A DNA stretch of 64,000 nucleotides from Ephydatia muelleri (Eukaryota > Porifera > Demospongiae > Spongillida > Spongillidae): the NCBI GenBank assembly GCA_013339895.1, contig JABACO010000022.1, positions 5,146,610-5,210,609 of the forward strand. The letters are read 5' to 3'. Each line of letters starts with the position of its first letter. The stretch's first letter is position 1. Below the pieces are notes generated by a model. It searched no databases and had not been told where the DNA came from. It was given only the letters and a program-made list of their open reading frames with translations. Both the position numbers and the translations under genes were made by a program. Of the stretch, positions 22,097-35,656 are shown one piece after another.

Positions 22097-24864
22097 ATGG
22101 AAGCCACTTACCTGGACGGTTTGGATGGCCAAGAGGTATTAGAGGAAGATTATGATGAAAACTATGAGCCGACAGAAGAAGGTGCCTATTTACGCGCTAT
22201 GCATTGTTGTTACATGAAGCTCATGGTTACTCTAATGTAGAAGTTATCGAGTACTGCAAGGTTCTGGGTTTGGATCCTACCACAGAAAGTGATCTAATCT
22301 ACATAGCAAAGGAGGGCATCAAAGCACCGCTACCCGAGAAATGGAAACCAGTGTAAGTGTGTATGGACGATACATATTTCTCTTTCAATTATTATTTAGA
22401 GCTGATGGTATGAAGCTTCTTCATGTGCATAAATGCCAGTCTAGTGTGCTCGCAAGGCATACATTAGTAATTGTTGTTTATGCTATTATAGGTAATTTCT
22501 TGCCTGTTGAGGTCCTTTTTGAGCATTGTACTTCAAGTCATTGCAGTGCATCATGGAAAGTGTTTGTATCCGTTGATTTCACCTCCAGGAGTGACAAGAA
22601 TGGTCAAATATACTATTTCAATTTTTCGAGTGGTGAAAGTACTTGGAACCACCCTTGTGATGACTTCTATCGTGGTCTGTTGGAACAGGAGAGAGAGAAG
22701 AAGAAGAGAACACGGAGTTCCCAGCAGGTTTGTGATATACGGTGGCCCAGTACCAAGCTGTGGTGAACAACTGATGTTTGCAGTTGTTCTCTGAAGGGTA
22801 TGCGAAGGTTTTGAATGGTATTGGAAGGCTTTGAAAGACATGAGAAGGTTTTGAAGAGTAACTAAAAGGTTTTGAACGATATTGGAATGTTTTGATGATG
22901 TGAAAAGGTTGAACGGTATGGGGATGTATGGGATGGTTTTCAAGGGTGCAGGAAGGTGCGGGAAGGTTCTGAAGGGCAAGGGAAGGTTCTGAAGGGTACG
23001 GGAAGGTTCTGAAGGGTACGGGAAGGTTCTGAAGGGTACGGGAAGGTTCTGAAGGGTAAGGGAAGGTTCTGAAGGGCAAGGGAAGGTTCTGAAGGGTATG
23101 GGACGGTTCTGAAGGGTACGGGAAGGTTCTGAAGGGTACGGGAAGGTTCTGAAGGGTATGGGAAGGTTCTGAAGGGTATGGGAAGGTTCTGAAGGGTAAG
23201 GGAAGGTTCTGAAGGGTATGGGAAGGTTCTGAAGGGTAAGGGAAGGTTCTGAAGGGTATGGGAAGGTTCTGAAGGGTATGGGAAGGTTCTGAAGGGTATG
23301 AGAAGGTTCTGAAGGGTATGGGAAGGTTCTGAAGGGTAAGGGAAGGTTCTGAAGGGTATGGGAAGGTTATGAAGGGCAAGGGAAGGTTCTGAAGGGCAAA
23401 GGAAGGTTCTGAAGGGTATGGGAAGGTTCTGAAGGGTACTGGAAGGTTCTGAAGGGCAAGGGAAGGTTCTGAAGGGTATGGGAAGGTTTTGAAGGGTAAG
23501 GGAAGGTTCTGAAGGGTAAGGGAAGGTTCTGAAGGGTATGGGAAGGTTCTGAAGGGTATGGGAAGGTTCTGAAGGGTATGGGAAGGTTCTGAAGGGTAAG
23601 GGAAGGTTCTGAAGGGTAAGGGAAGGTTCTGAAGGGTATGGGACGGTTCTGAAGGGTAAGGGAAGGTTCTGAAGGGTAAGGGAAGGTTCTGAAGGGTATG
23701 GGAAGGTTCTGAAGGGTAAGGGAAGGTTCTGAAGGGTATGGGAAGGTTCTGAAGGGTAAGGGAAGGTTCTGAAGGGTAAGGGAAGGTTCTGAAGGGTATG
23801 GGAAGGTTCTGAAGGGTATGGGAAGGTTCTGAAGGGTAAGGGAAGGTTCTTCAGAAGGGTATTAAGAATAGGTTTGGGATGTATAACTACTTGGAAACGA
23901 GGATTCTTACAAGTAGCTTCTTTGCACACATTTTGGCAACAGTTCTCTGCACAAGCAATAGTTTGATCAATAGTGTGACCATTCAGACAATAGAAAACGG
24001 TAGAAAGGATGCTTGTAGTGCTACAACTAAAACCCAACACAGTGTCACACGTTCCCGTCGCCATGGTCACCGAGTCATGAACTTCACAGACTGTAGTCAT
24101 CTACTGTACAGAGTATTTGGGCTTTGCTGGAAGGTGTGTGTGTGTGTGTGTGTGTGAGGGGGGAGTGGGGGGACGGAGATAGGGAAATAGGTTGAGCCAT
24201 TTTGAACCACCCACAACATAAGCATAATCTACAGGTACTTTACTGTTTAGTACACTCCACATTGCTCAAAGTGGGGGAGGGAGGGGGATTTGCTGACAGA
24301 TGTCTTATGACACGCATCAGCCACACCCACCACAGAACATGCTGTGTGCATTACCCCCGTCACACACCTGGTGTTCCATGCACTTAACAGCACGTATTTT
24401 CGTGTGAAGCACATTCGCCGCCACACTACTACCCCATACTCAAAGATGGCCCAGCATTGCGTATCACACCAGTGGGTTGCTGTATGGACCTGTTTGAGCC
24501 ATGCATCGTTTGAGGTGTGCATCATTTAGAGGCCATGCATCATTTAGACTCCGCATCATTTGAGGTGTGCATCATTTAAATGCCATGCAGCATTTGAGGT
24601 ATGCATTATTTAAAAGCCATGTATCATTTGAGGTGTGCATTATTTAAAAGCCATGTATCATTTGAGGTATGCATCATTTAGAGGTCCTGCATCATTAGAG
24701 GTGTGCATCATTTAGTGAATCATTTATAAAGTTGTGCATCACTTAGAGGTGTACATAATTTTGACAGTTCATATGCCACTTTGACAACTCAGGAGCATTA
24801 CCTTCTGTGCAGGTCTGGTCTTCACATTCCGTGATGTTGGACCGTGGTGGTTGTACGTGTACAT

Positions 24865-24897
<33 letters not shown>

Positions 24898-27800
24898 GTG
24901 CATGTGTGTGTGCATGTGTGTGTGTGCATATGTGTGTGTGCATGTGTGTGTGTGTGCATATGTGTGTGTGCATGTGTGTGTGGGTGTGTGGAGGTGTGAA
25001 TGGGGCAAACATGTGTTTTGCATCGTCTGAGCATATTTGGATATGCAGCTACATGTATGCTGAGCCTCGGGAAGTGGGTTAGTCTTGGGGGAGGGAGGGG
25101 GAAGAGGAAGGAAATGTGATAATGTAATATTGACACGTAAGGATATATTTTAGTTCATAAATGGTTCTGTAGTTAATGAGCTGTTGAGAACCTATACAAG
25201 TGTGCTATTTAGTTGCATCCCATAAATCTAGGTGTTAATACAGGTACATGTTAACTCTTGCCATCCAAGTGGTCGTTGTCGTCGACGTCGACTCGTCGAA
25301 GGCAGTAGATGAATCTTGTAATCTCATCTCTTCTGCATAGTTCACACTATGGGTGTGTATAATGTAAGGTTATGTGTGTCCCCCCTCTAGCCGTTAATTT
25401 AATTCATAGCTTATAGCAGTACACTGAAGTGGAGTGCTATGTGGGATAGATCTATAGTCGCCTCATTTGATACCTGGCGTCCTGTGTAATGGCACTATGC
25501 CCTAGTCCCCTGCACCTGACAGAGATGGATCGCCTTACAGATTGGCTCAGGTGTGGACATATGAAATGTGGGTCTGACAATCTTGGCTTAGGGTGGGAGG
25601 TGTACGTAAAGCTCAACAACTCGTCACCTGTTCCTCTAACATGGTGTTCTGTGCATGTGTTTGTGCACCTCAGTAGTACGGGGGGTGGCCAAGTGTTGCT
25701 GTGTTCATGTAGGCATGGGTGCAGTGTTAGGACTGACCTGATGTGGCCTAGTGTAGGACTGACCTGATGTGGCCTAGTGTAGGACTGACCTGATGTGGCC
25801 TAGTGTAGGGTGACCTGATGTGTCTAGTGTAGAACTGACCTGATGTGTCTAGTGTAGAACTGACCTGATGTGTCTAGTGTAGGACTGACCTGATGTGGCC
25901 TAGTGTAGGGTGACCTGATGTGTCTAGTGTAGAACTGACCTGATGTGTCTAGTGTAGAACTGACCTGATGTGTCTAGTGTAGAACTGACCTGATGTGTCT
26001 AGTGTAGAACTGACCTGATGTGTCTAGTGTAGAACTGACCTGATGTGTCTAGTGTAGGGTGACCTGATGTGTCTAGTGTAGAACTGACCTGATGTGGCCT
26101 AGTGTAGAACTGACCTGATGTGGCCTAGTGTAGAACTGACCTGATGTGTCTAGTGTAGGACTGACCTGATGTGGCCTAGTGTAGGGTGACCTGATGTGTC
26201 TAGTGTAGGACTGACCTGATGTGTCTAGTGTAGGGTGACCTGATGTGTCTAGTGTAGGACTGACCTGATGTGTCTAGTGTAGGACTGACCTGATGTGGCC
26301 TAGTGTAGAACTGACCTGATGTGTCTAGTGTAGAACTGACCTGATGTGTCTAGTGTAGGACTGACCTGATGTGGCCTAGTGTAGGGTGACCTGATGTGTC
26401 TAGTGTAGGACTGACCTGATGTGGCCTAGTGTAGGGTGACCTGATGTGCCTTATTGGAAGATGTGCCTAGTGTAGGAATGATCTTGTATATACATGTGCC
26501 CAGTGCTATACATCAGGGACTATCTCTGACATACTGTGTAATACCACACACTTGCACAGATCTATTGATCTAGTGTGATTTTTGATTTAATGCAATTGCA
26601 TCATCGTAAGTGTCGTGTTGCCATGGTACAGGATAGTGGCATGTTATTAAAGTTTCCTGTTGTTGTTGTTTGAAAAATGCACACTTGATATAGTGGACAG
26701 ATGGAATTGATTATTGTACACTTAAGCTGATATTCATGTGCCAGCAGTTCATTCTTGTGATGATATTCATTGGTCACTATTGGCAGGGTAATACCGGCCA
26801 CCACAAGGGTCTGGACAGAGCCAATCCAGTCCTGAAAGGGCTGCCACCACTCACCTTGCCATCTGGAAAGGCCCCCTTGCCACCACTCAAGCCTGTTGCA
26901 ACCGCAGCTGCTGTTCCTCAAGACCATGGACCTGCCAAAAAGGCTGGGCCCATTATGTCCATGAAATTTGGGCCTGGGCCCCCTCCCGGTGAATGGACAC
27001 CTCCACTCAAGTCAGAGCCGCCATTTGCAAAGTCCGGATCTGGGGCGCTTGCATCCAAGGCTGGATCCGAGCCATTGCAAGCAAAATCTGGGTCTGGGCC
27101 TCTGCCAATGAAGTCTGTGTCTGGGCCACCTGTTTTGAAGGTGGAGTCTCGGCCCTCTTCTGCGAAGTTGGGGTCTGGGCCCCTCCAGTCTCGTGGAGGT
27201 GTTTCTCAGACTGGTGTAGCGGTGCATAGAGCTTTGTCTGATCAGCCATTGGTCGGGGCATCGGTATGTACAGTACGTGCGTTTGGTATGTGCAAGTGTG
27301 GAGTGTGTGTATGTGTGTGGTTTTCTAGAGGATGTGCAAGTGGAGTGTGTGTATGTGTGCTTCTAGAGAGGATGTGCAGTGTGGAGTGTGTATATGTGTG
27401 TGGTTCTCTAGAGGATGTGCAAGTGTGGAGTGTGTGTATGTGTGTGATTCTCAAGACGATGTGCAGTGTGGAGTGTGTGTATGTGTGTGCTTCTATAGAG
27501 GATGTGCAAGTGTGGAGTGTGTGTGTGTGTGTGTGCGTGTGTGTGTGTGCGTGTGCGTGTGCTTCTATGCATGCAATTAAAGTGTTCTGTGTTGTACAGT
27601 GTACGTGGGCATGCATTTCATGTGCACCATATGTATTTGCCATGACGTGATTGCCATTACACTCGTGTCGATTGATACTTGGCTCAACAATCAAAGCTGG
27701 TAGTGTAGATGTGCCTCTGTGCAGTAGGTACCTGCACGCTGTATTTGTGGTGATGGTGTGGATGCTGGTAGTGAGGCATGTGGCGGAAGGGTGGGCATGT

Positions 27801-29359
27801 TTGTGTGGGACTGCCAGGTAGGAGGTGATGTATCATCAAAGGGGTGCTGTAGCAATGTGCACCAGAGCTGCTGGTTGTGTGCAGTGTGTGTCATGTGTGT
27901 AATGTGTGTCATGTGTGTAATGTGTGTATGTGTGTGCATATGTGTGTGTGCGTGTGTGTATAATCTGTATGTGTGTGTACATGTATGTGTGTTGTGTGTG
28001 CATACGTGTGTGTATGGGTGTTGTGCTACATGTGTGCAGTGTGTGTGTGCTGTGTTTACGTGCATGTGTCTGTGTATCTATGTATGATAGTGAGGGGAGG
28101 CACTACATGCGTGCATGTGTCTGTGTATCTATGTATGATAGTGAGGGGAGGCACTACATGCGTGCATGTGTTTTTTCCAGTAGATGGATTTTGTATTTGC
28201 TTTGCACTATACTTCGTGATTGTCATTATGTTGCTTCCTAGCAACCGTGCCCTTGGAGTTGTACCACAATGTCATCTGAAAAGTCCAGACTAGCTAGTGC
28301 TTATCGAGTCCAGACTAGCTAGTGCTTATCGAGTCCAGACTAGCTAGTGCTTATCGAGTCCAGACTAGCTAGTGCTTATCGAGTCCAGACTAGCTAGTGC
28401 TTATCGAGTCCAGACTAGCTAGTGCTTATCGAGTCCAGACTAGCTAGTGCTTATCGAGTCCAGACTAGCTAGTGCTTATCGAGTCCAGACTAGCTAGTGC
28501 TTATCGAGTCCAGACTAGCTGTGCTTATCGAGTCCAGACTAGCTAGTGCTTATCGAGTCCAGACTAGCTGTGCTTATCGAGTCCAGACTAGCTAGTGCTT
28601 ATCGAGTCCAGACTAGCTAGTGCTTATCGAAAATGTCACTAACGCAGCATTAACACTCTGGGTATGGGGAAGGGGAGGGGGAGGGGAGGGTGGGAAGTGG
28701 AAAGAGGGGAGACATCAGGAAAGACAGAGTTGCAGCAATGTGTGTGTGTATGACTGTGTGTGTGACTGTGTGTGGCTGTGTGTCTGTGGCTGTGTGTGTG
28801 GCTGTGTGTCTGTGGCTGTGTGTGTGGCTGTGTGTGTGTAGCTGTATGTGTGATTGTGTGCGTGACTGTGTGTGACTGTGTGACTGTGTGTGTGACTGTG
28901 TGTGTGACTGTGTGTGTGACTGTGCTGTGTGTGACTGTGACTATATGTGTATGTGGTAGTGTGTAACTGTGCGTTGATCCAAAACTTAATATTGGCCGGC
29001 CGTCTTGTATTTGGAAGTGGGTATATTAAATAAACTGAGTATGAGGTCAAGACGTGACCACAATGCCATTCATGAATTGGTCAACAGCCTGCTCAATATG
29101 TATTCATGTGCGTACACTTGAAGCCCAGAAACAGCTGACGTGTACACACCCGCTTTTGTTTGCTGCGGCCGCAGGCAACAATGCACATGTTGATGCTTTT
29201 TGTGGACGGAGGAGCCCTTTGGACGATTAAGAATGAGCTCATTTGTGAACTGTGTGACTTTTTATTGTTGTACAGTAAACAATAAATAGCATTCTTTATT
29301 GGACCTTTCAACCGTATCTTTTTTCATTGCGTATAATTGGTTGTTTTTTTGTTGTTTGT

Positions 29360-29390
<31 letters not shown>

Positions 29391-29446
29391 TGGGGGAATG
29401 CATGTACTGCTGTCGGACTGTCTGTGCATGTATGTACTTAACTCCC

Positions 29447-29477
<31 letters not shown>

Positions 29478-32400
29478 GGAAAGTTTATTTCACCAGCAAA
29501 TGCACAATGTGCAAATGTGTCTGTTGGCTGTGGGATGCATGTGGGGTGTAGGACTGACGTGGCAGTGTGGACGCTATGTGGCATTTGCATCATACACTGC
29601 CTTGTACAAATACACGTGTATGTGGGTATGCATGCGCCCACGGGGGTGTGCGTTGTAATGTCTGTGATTGCACTGGTGTGTGAATGCACACATGCAGCTA
29701 TCATCACAGTGGGGGGTGAGGGGTGGGTGGGGTGTGTACAGTGTCTCCATTTTGCAGTCTCTGGCACATCTGCCAGCCAAAGACGCAGAATTTTGTTCAT
29801 TGGTGTGAGGGATTTGTATGCTTGTTTTTTTTTTATGTGCTTTTTTTTTAAGTTTCTTGTGCACTGTGGGCGCGTATGCTACAGACAGCAGATTGGTTGT
29901 AAGAGTTGTGTTGCCCACTGCAGGATGTTGCCGTCAGTGCCAAGCTGACAAACAGAGGACTGGGCACTGGTGTGGCCACACCCTTCACCGGAGGACCTGG
30001 CTCTCGTGGCTTCGACCTGGGAGTGCCGCACGTCTCCACACAGTTTGAGGAGGAGGATGAGGAGAGCGAGGAGTCTGAGGAGTCGGTAAGAGGCCCCACC
30101 CCTTGCCATTATAGTATTGCCCTATAGTTTAGGTGCAAGCGCTTGCATGTACCATATGTGTTTATGCCAATCCTGGGAGACATAGATTGCACATATGTAT
30201 GCATGAGTGGGGTACATATGATGATGTGTGCAATACAATTAACCACGTACATGTAGGATCAGCCGGTATGAGCGTTTTCATGTGATCAGCTACATACTTA
30301 CTAATACATCTGTACATGTGCATGCACTGGATTGAGCAATCTAAAATATGGCCGATAAGACGACAGAGAAAGTACCTGTACTTGATCTGCTGCACCTTTT
30401 AGGGAACGTTGCATAGATGCAAAATATGTATTGGCTGTTGAAACCAAAGCTATATGTAGTGGAACTAAGACGATACATTTGATCGTGCAATTGAGAAATG
30501 AGAGGATATGCCGGTGCAAGTAGAAGTGAGATCCCACCATTATAACACAGGTATTACTGTTGAGAGGAAGTTTCTTGCTTGGAAATGCAAGATTCTTACC
30601 CTAGGTATACATCTTGATGAGCCTATCAATTGACGATGGCTTTTGTGCAGCTGCTTTTAGACCCTTATTGGTTGGCTGAATTAAGTCTTAATATACATTT
30701 TTAAATTTATGATTGTTTTTCTTTTAATTCAACAACGGATGCATAAGGATGGTCCAGGTAGCTATGATAACTGATTAGAAGAGCGCCACCAGAACATACG
30801 AACATATACAGCACAGATAACACATAAAACGCAACACACGTATGCAACATGTACAGACAATTTTAATATAATTACATATCAGTTTCTTGAATACAGGGAG
30901 GGTAGGGTGCGTTGCTCTATACATAAGTTACGCTAATAAAAAATGATGATGATCGGAAGGCACAAGTGGATGCAAAGTGCCTGTTTCTTAGAGGCAATGG
31001 AGGATGAAAAGAAGCAGATGGACTTGAGTAGTGATTTAATGCATGATGAGTTTGTGTTGTTTAGCGTCTGTGGTACAGGTCAGCTAACCATTGGTTCATA
31101 ACCTGCAAGGCTCCATATGTACATGGCACACTAACATTGGTACACTCTTCATTTATTAATCCTGGCGAGAGGTTCCCAAAATGAACTGCAATGAAAGTGA
31201 ACTTCAATGTACAAGCTTAGGGGCAGGACTACACTAGTGTAGGGTTTTGCACGTACATCCTCATTGGCTTATCTGTGGATTAAGCTTTCTATGTATGTGT
31301 GCAGTAGTAACAAGAGTGGCATCGTGGGGGGCATGACCAGGGTGGAATAGCATCATGGGGGTATGACCAGGATGGAGTGGCATCGTACAGGATGGAATAG
31401 CATCATGGGGTATGACCAGGGTGGAATAGCATCATGGGGTATGACCAGGGTAGAATAGCATTATGGGGGCATGACCATGGTCTAGTGAGGACATAGTAGT
31501 GTCTCAACTCTCAGGAATGTGAGGAGTGTGTTACTACTACCCCTCCCCCCATCCCCTCCTTCAAGGAACCATTCCAGAGGAGTTTATTATTTACGAGCAT
31601 GTATTATGTACACTTAGAAATATGAGAAAAATGTCTTCGCTTGAAATTTAGGAGTTAATTATTTCTAAAAATGTATTACTTTTAGCTGTATTTTAAATTA
31701 ACACTCCTGTGACACTAATTTAAAACTGTAGTGGATATTGTAGGCGACCTGGAGTATCACGAATTTGCTATCATGATCTAATTTATAGTACACGTCTGTG
31801 TTGGTACACACCCACATTGCAATATGTGTAGGAGGGGGGACCTCCCCTAAGTGATCCTTCTCCACCCACCCAACAACGAGTATCGAACAATTACTTTCCG
31901 ATTCCTTGAAGTACTGTAAAGGTTGCCACATTTGAAGTGTGCATTGTCTTCTAACTGTACCATGTATAGCTTGTCTTCAAGAGCAAGTTTGGAGAGAACA
32001 TTCGAGGTCTGGACAGTCTTGGGGACCTGGACTTGAAGGTATGCATATGTGTGTGTACAAATGTATTTATATTGCAGCTATATGTGTGTCTTTGTGTGCA
32101 GTACTGGTCTACAGTTGCAGTGACGTGTGTGGTGTTGGTACAATGCGTGTATACTAGTCTACAGTGTAATGTTGCTTATATCCGCTCATGATATGGACAT
32201 GTGTCCCATGACTGTAGGCGACTTGTGATGTGACTTCTTCACTGTAGGATGATGTGGACGAACATGCACAAGAGCGTATGCAAGACGATGAGGATGTGAG
32301 CAGAGAACTGAGGGAGCTGCTCGATGAAGATGATGAGGAGGAAGAGGAGGAAGAGGAGGAAGAGGAGGGGGAGCATGTAGAGGAGGAGGGGCAAGATCAA

Positions 32401-35400
32401 GAACCTGTAGAGAAAGAAGATGATGAGGACGAAGGAGAGGATAGTAAAAGAAGTTTAGTTAATGTATGTTGTGGGGATGCATATATTTCAAGACATGTGT
32501 CAGGCACTTCTTGTACATTATACCTGGTGTTTGCAAATTAAGACAACGCTTTTAAACAGTTATTACTCCCTATTAAAAATCATGTATACCAAACTAAATG
32601 TGCTTTTTAGGCAAATCATGAAAACAAATTAAAATTTGTGACAAAGATAAGCAATTAAAAAACAGATAAATTGCATAATTTAATAATTCCACTACATATT
32701 AATAAAATGGTGATTTCGGTATTCTAATCAAATTGAAACAATCAGTAATATAATGATTGTAGTTCATTAAAAAGTCTAATTAATTGAACGTCAAAATCCT
32801 CGAAAATTTGAGCTGTAATAACTCACCATTGAAGTTAGTTAATTAAAATTGAAATTCAGTTTTAGCTTAATTTATTTAAAGACTAACAACTGATGGTAAT
32901 TAAAAATACTTATAGCAATTTGTTCATCTTGAATATTTGGTCACTGAACACTGATTTCCTTTGATTTTAGAGGGTCTTGATTTGTTTATGCCAGCATTAT
33001 TTTTGTAAGGATTATACTTAATAAATGAGCTAACTGATATTAATACCTGTTTAAAAACCTTTGTATTCATTTGTGAACACCTGGTATGTTATACATTAAA
33101 TTCAGCTACAGTGGAATTACAATACACTCAATCGTTGTGTAAATAGATACATGTATGTATTCGAGCATAAATGATTCCTTACACTTCTTAAAAGCATCCA
33201 GGCTAGTAGATTGTAGTTGATCGAGCATAACAAAGAATCAAGGATTGTTACTTTTTAGGACAAAGTACATGTATCTCTGTTCATTTGGCAGGTTTGATAT
33301 TAGTTAGTGCATTCTTCATCATAAGATTACGATCCAATACTTATCAAAGTCAGGTAAGTTTATTATTTCACCTTTGATTAATGCTGTTATAGGGTTGAAA
33401 TTATTCAAATTTATCAATAAAAATATACATTAAGTTTTGGACCACTCTTTACTGGAGCCCCATTCCTTTATAATCGCTATCCGACACCATGCTGTGAAGA
33501 TGATAGAGAGCAGCAGTAGTTGTCAGTAGGTCCAATAGCCAGGCCACTGCAGTAGTTGTCAATAGGTCCAATAGCCAGGCCACTGCAGTAGTTGTCAGTA
33601 GGTCCAATAGCCAGGCCACTGCAGTAGTTGTCAGTAGGTCCAATAGCCAGGCCACTGCAGTAGTTGTCAGTAGGTCCAATAGCTGTGAATTATTCTCTTA
33701 TTGCTAATTGACGTTCTCCAGAAGGTCAGCTACTAAAACGCATTATGCACGTACATGTACACATGCAGTGCACATCTACATGTAAATAGAAGATGCATCT
33801 TGTATGGGTCCTTATGTGGTATACAGGATGTTTGATACATCGCAATGTAATCCTCCTTCAGTGTATGATCATTTGTACCATTTTGTAGAGCAACATTGAA
33901 ATAATATCCAGCAATAACTCTAAGAAGCCTGGACATGTTAACCCTGAGAAGCCTGGACATGTTAACCCTGAGAAGCCTGGGCATGTTAACCCTGAGAAGC
34001 CTGGACATGTTAACCCTGAGAAGCCTGGACATGTTAACCCTGAGAAGCCTGGACATGTTAACCCTGAGAAGCCTGGGCATGTTAACCCTGAGAAGCCTGG
34101 ACATGTTAACCCCGAGAAGCCCGGACATGTTAACCCTGAGAAGCCTGGACATGTTAAACCTGAGAAGCCTGGACATGTTAACCCTGAGAAGCCTGGACAT
34201 GTTAACCCTGAGAAGCCTGGACATGTTAACCCCGAGAAGCCTGGACATGTTAACCCTGAAAAGCCTGGACATGTTAAAATTGAGAAGCCTGGACATGTTA
34301 ACCCTGAGAAGCCTGGACATCTTAACCCTGAGAAGCCTGGACACATAAACCATGAGAAGAATGGGTCCTTGCTAGGAACAAAGGAGGCTTTGCAGCCACT
34401 TGAAAAGTTGTTACACAAAGATTTGAAGACATCCGATGTCCCAAGGCTTAATACTGGACTTCAGAACTCACAGTCGACTGCTGTGTATGTTCTGGGAGGA
34501 AGGGAGGGGGAGGGGGGTTGAAAGGGGCAGAGCTTGCACAAGTATCAACGTGCCACTTTTCAGGGGTTGAATGTACAGTAGCTAATGTAGGAGTGTGATA
34601 ATGTAATGTGCATGTGTGATGTATGTGTGCATTGTGCTGGTCACTCTAACCTTATTTGACTTACTGTGGTGCAGCATTTCTCTGCCAATAGTGGATAATA
34701 ATTGCTAATAACTCTTTATGAAATTTTAGTTGGTTAGATGAGTTGTTGTTTCCATGTTACAACAAAATGCAGTTGATCTAAGTAAAAATATGACAATGGT
34801 TAAGTAACTAAATCAAGACCCTCTTAAATCAAATGAAATTGTGGCCTGATATTCAAGAGAATAATTAAATGATGCGTACATGTACTGTATCGTTGCTATA
34901 GCTCTACTGCATCACATGATGCATAACATGTACTGTATCGTTGCTGTAGCTCTACTGCATCACATGATGCATATTTGTACTGTATCGTTGCTGTAGCTCT
35001 ACTGCATCACATGATGCGTACATGTACTGTATCGTTGCTGTAGCTCTACTGCATCACATGATGCGTACTTGTACTGTATCATTGTTCTCACTTTGCCTAC
35101 AGGCAATCTGTGCCAGTCAAGTCTGTTGAAAGTGACCACTCGTCGGCCATCGAGAAGTTAGCTTGAATAGCATCATTTGCTGCTTTGCATCACATCTTGC
35201 TCCTTGCTGCAGGTTGAGAGATGAGCAAGCCAAGGAACTCCAGGGCCTCAGGGAATGCTTCGAGAAGGATAAAGTGGCAATGTTGGCAGAGCATGAGGCA
35301 AAGCTGTCCTCCTACAGGACAGAGTTGGCACGGGAGCAGCTGGCAGAGGAAAAGGGACTCGAGAAACAGAAGAACACAATACTCGCCAACCTGAAAGTGA

Positions 35401-35603
35401 AGCTTCGAGAAGAACAGGAAGATGAAGAGGCACGGCTAGAGGAAGCCAAGCATGATGCACTCAGAAAGCTAAGGCAACAGGTACAATTGTGTGTGCATGT
35501 AATTGTGCATGCACATTATAGATGTGTTATCTATGCATGTGTGTGTTGTCACGCGTCTGTGTATCAGTGTACGTGTTTGTGCATGCACGTGAATGCATGT
35601 GTG

Positions 35604-35656
<53 letters not shown>

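Noticed and set aside
22940-24100. 386-residue minus-strand frame of repeated [11 protein letters not shown]-like sequence
   Set aside because: It is only the 20-bp minisatellite read in one direction: 20 bp x 3 gives a 20-residue periodic peptide in every frame without stops.
28282-28631. Possible CRISPR-like array
   Set aside because: Units are directly adjacent with no unique spacers; it is an intronic minisatellite in an animal genome.
33733-34418. Minus-strand frames with MSRLLRVN or TCPGFSGL repeats
   Set aside because: Antisense of the CEP164 coding minisatellite; the plus-strand frame is spliced in phase with its neighbours.
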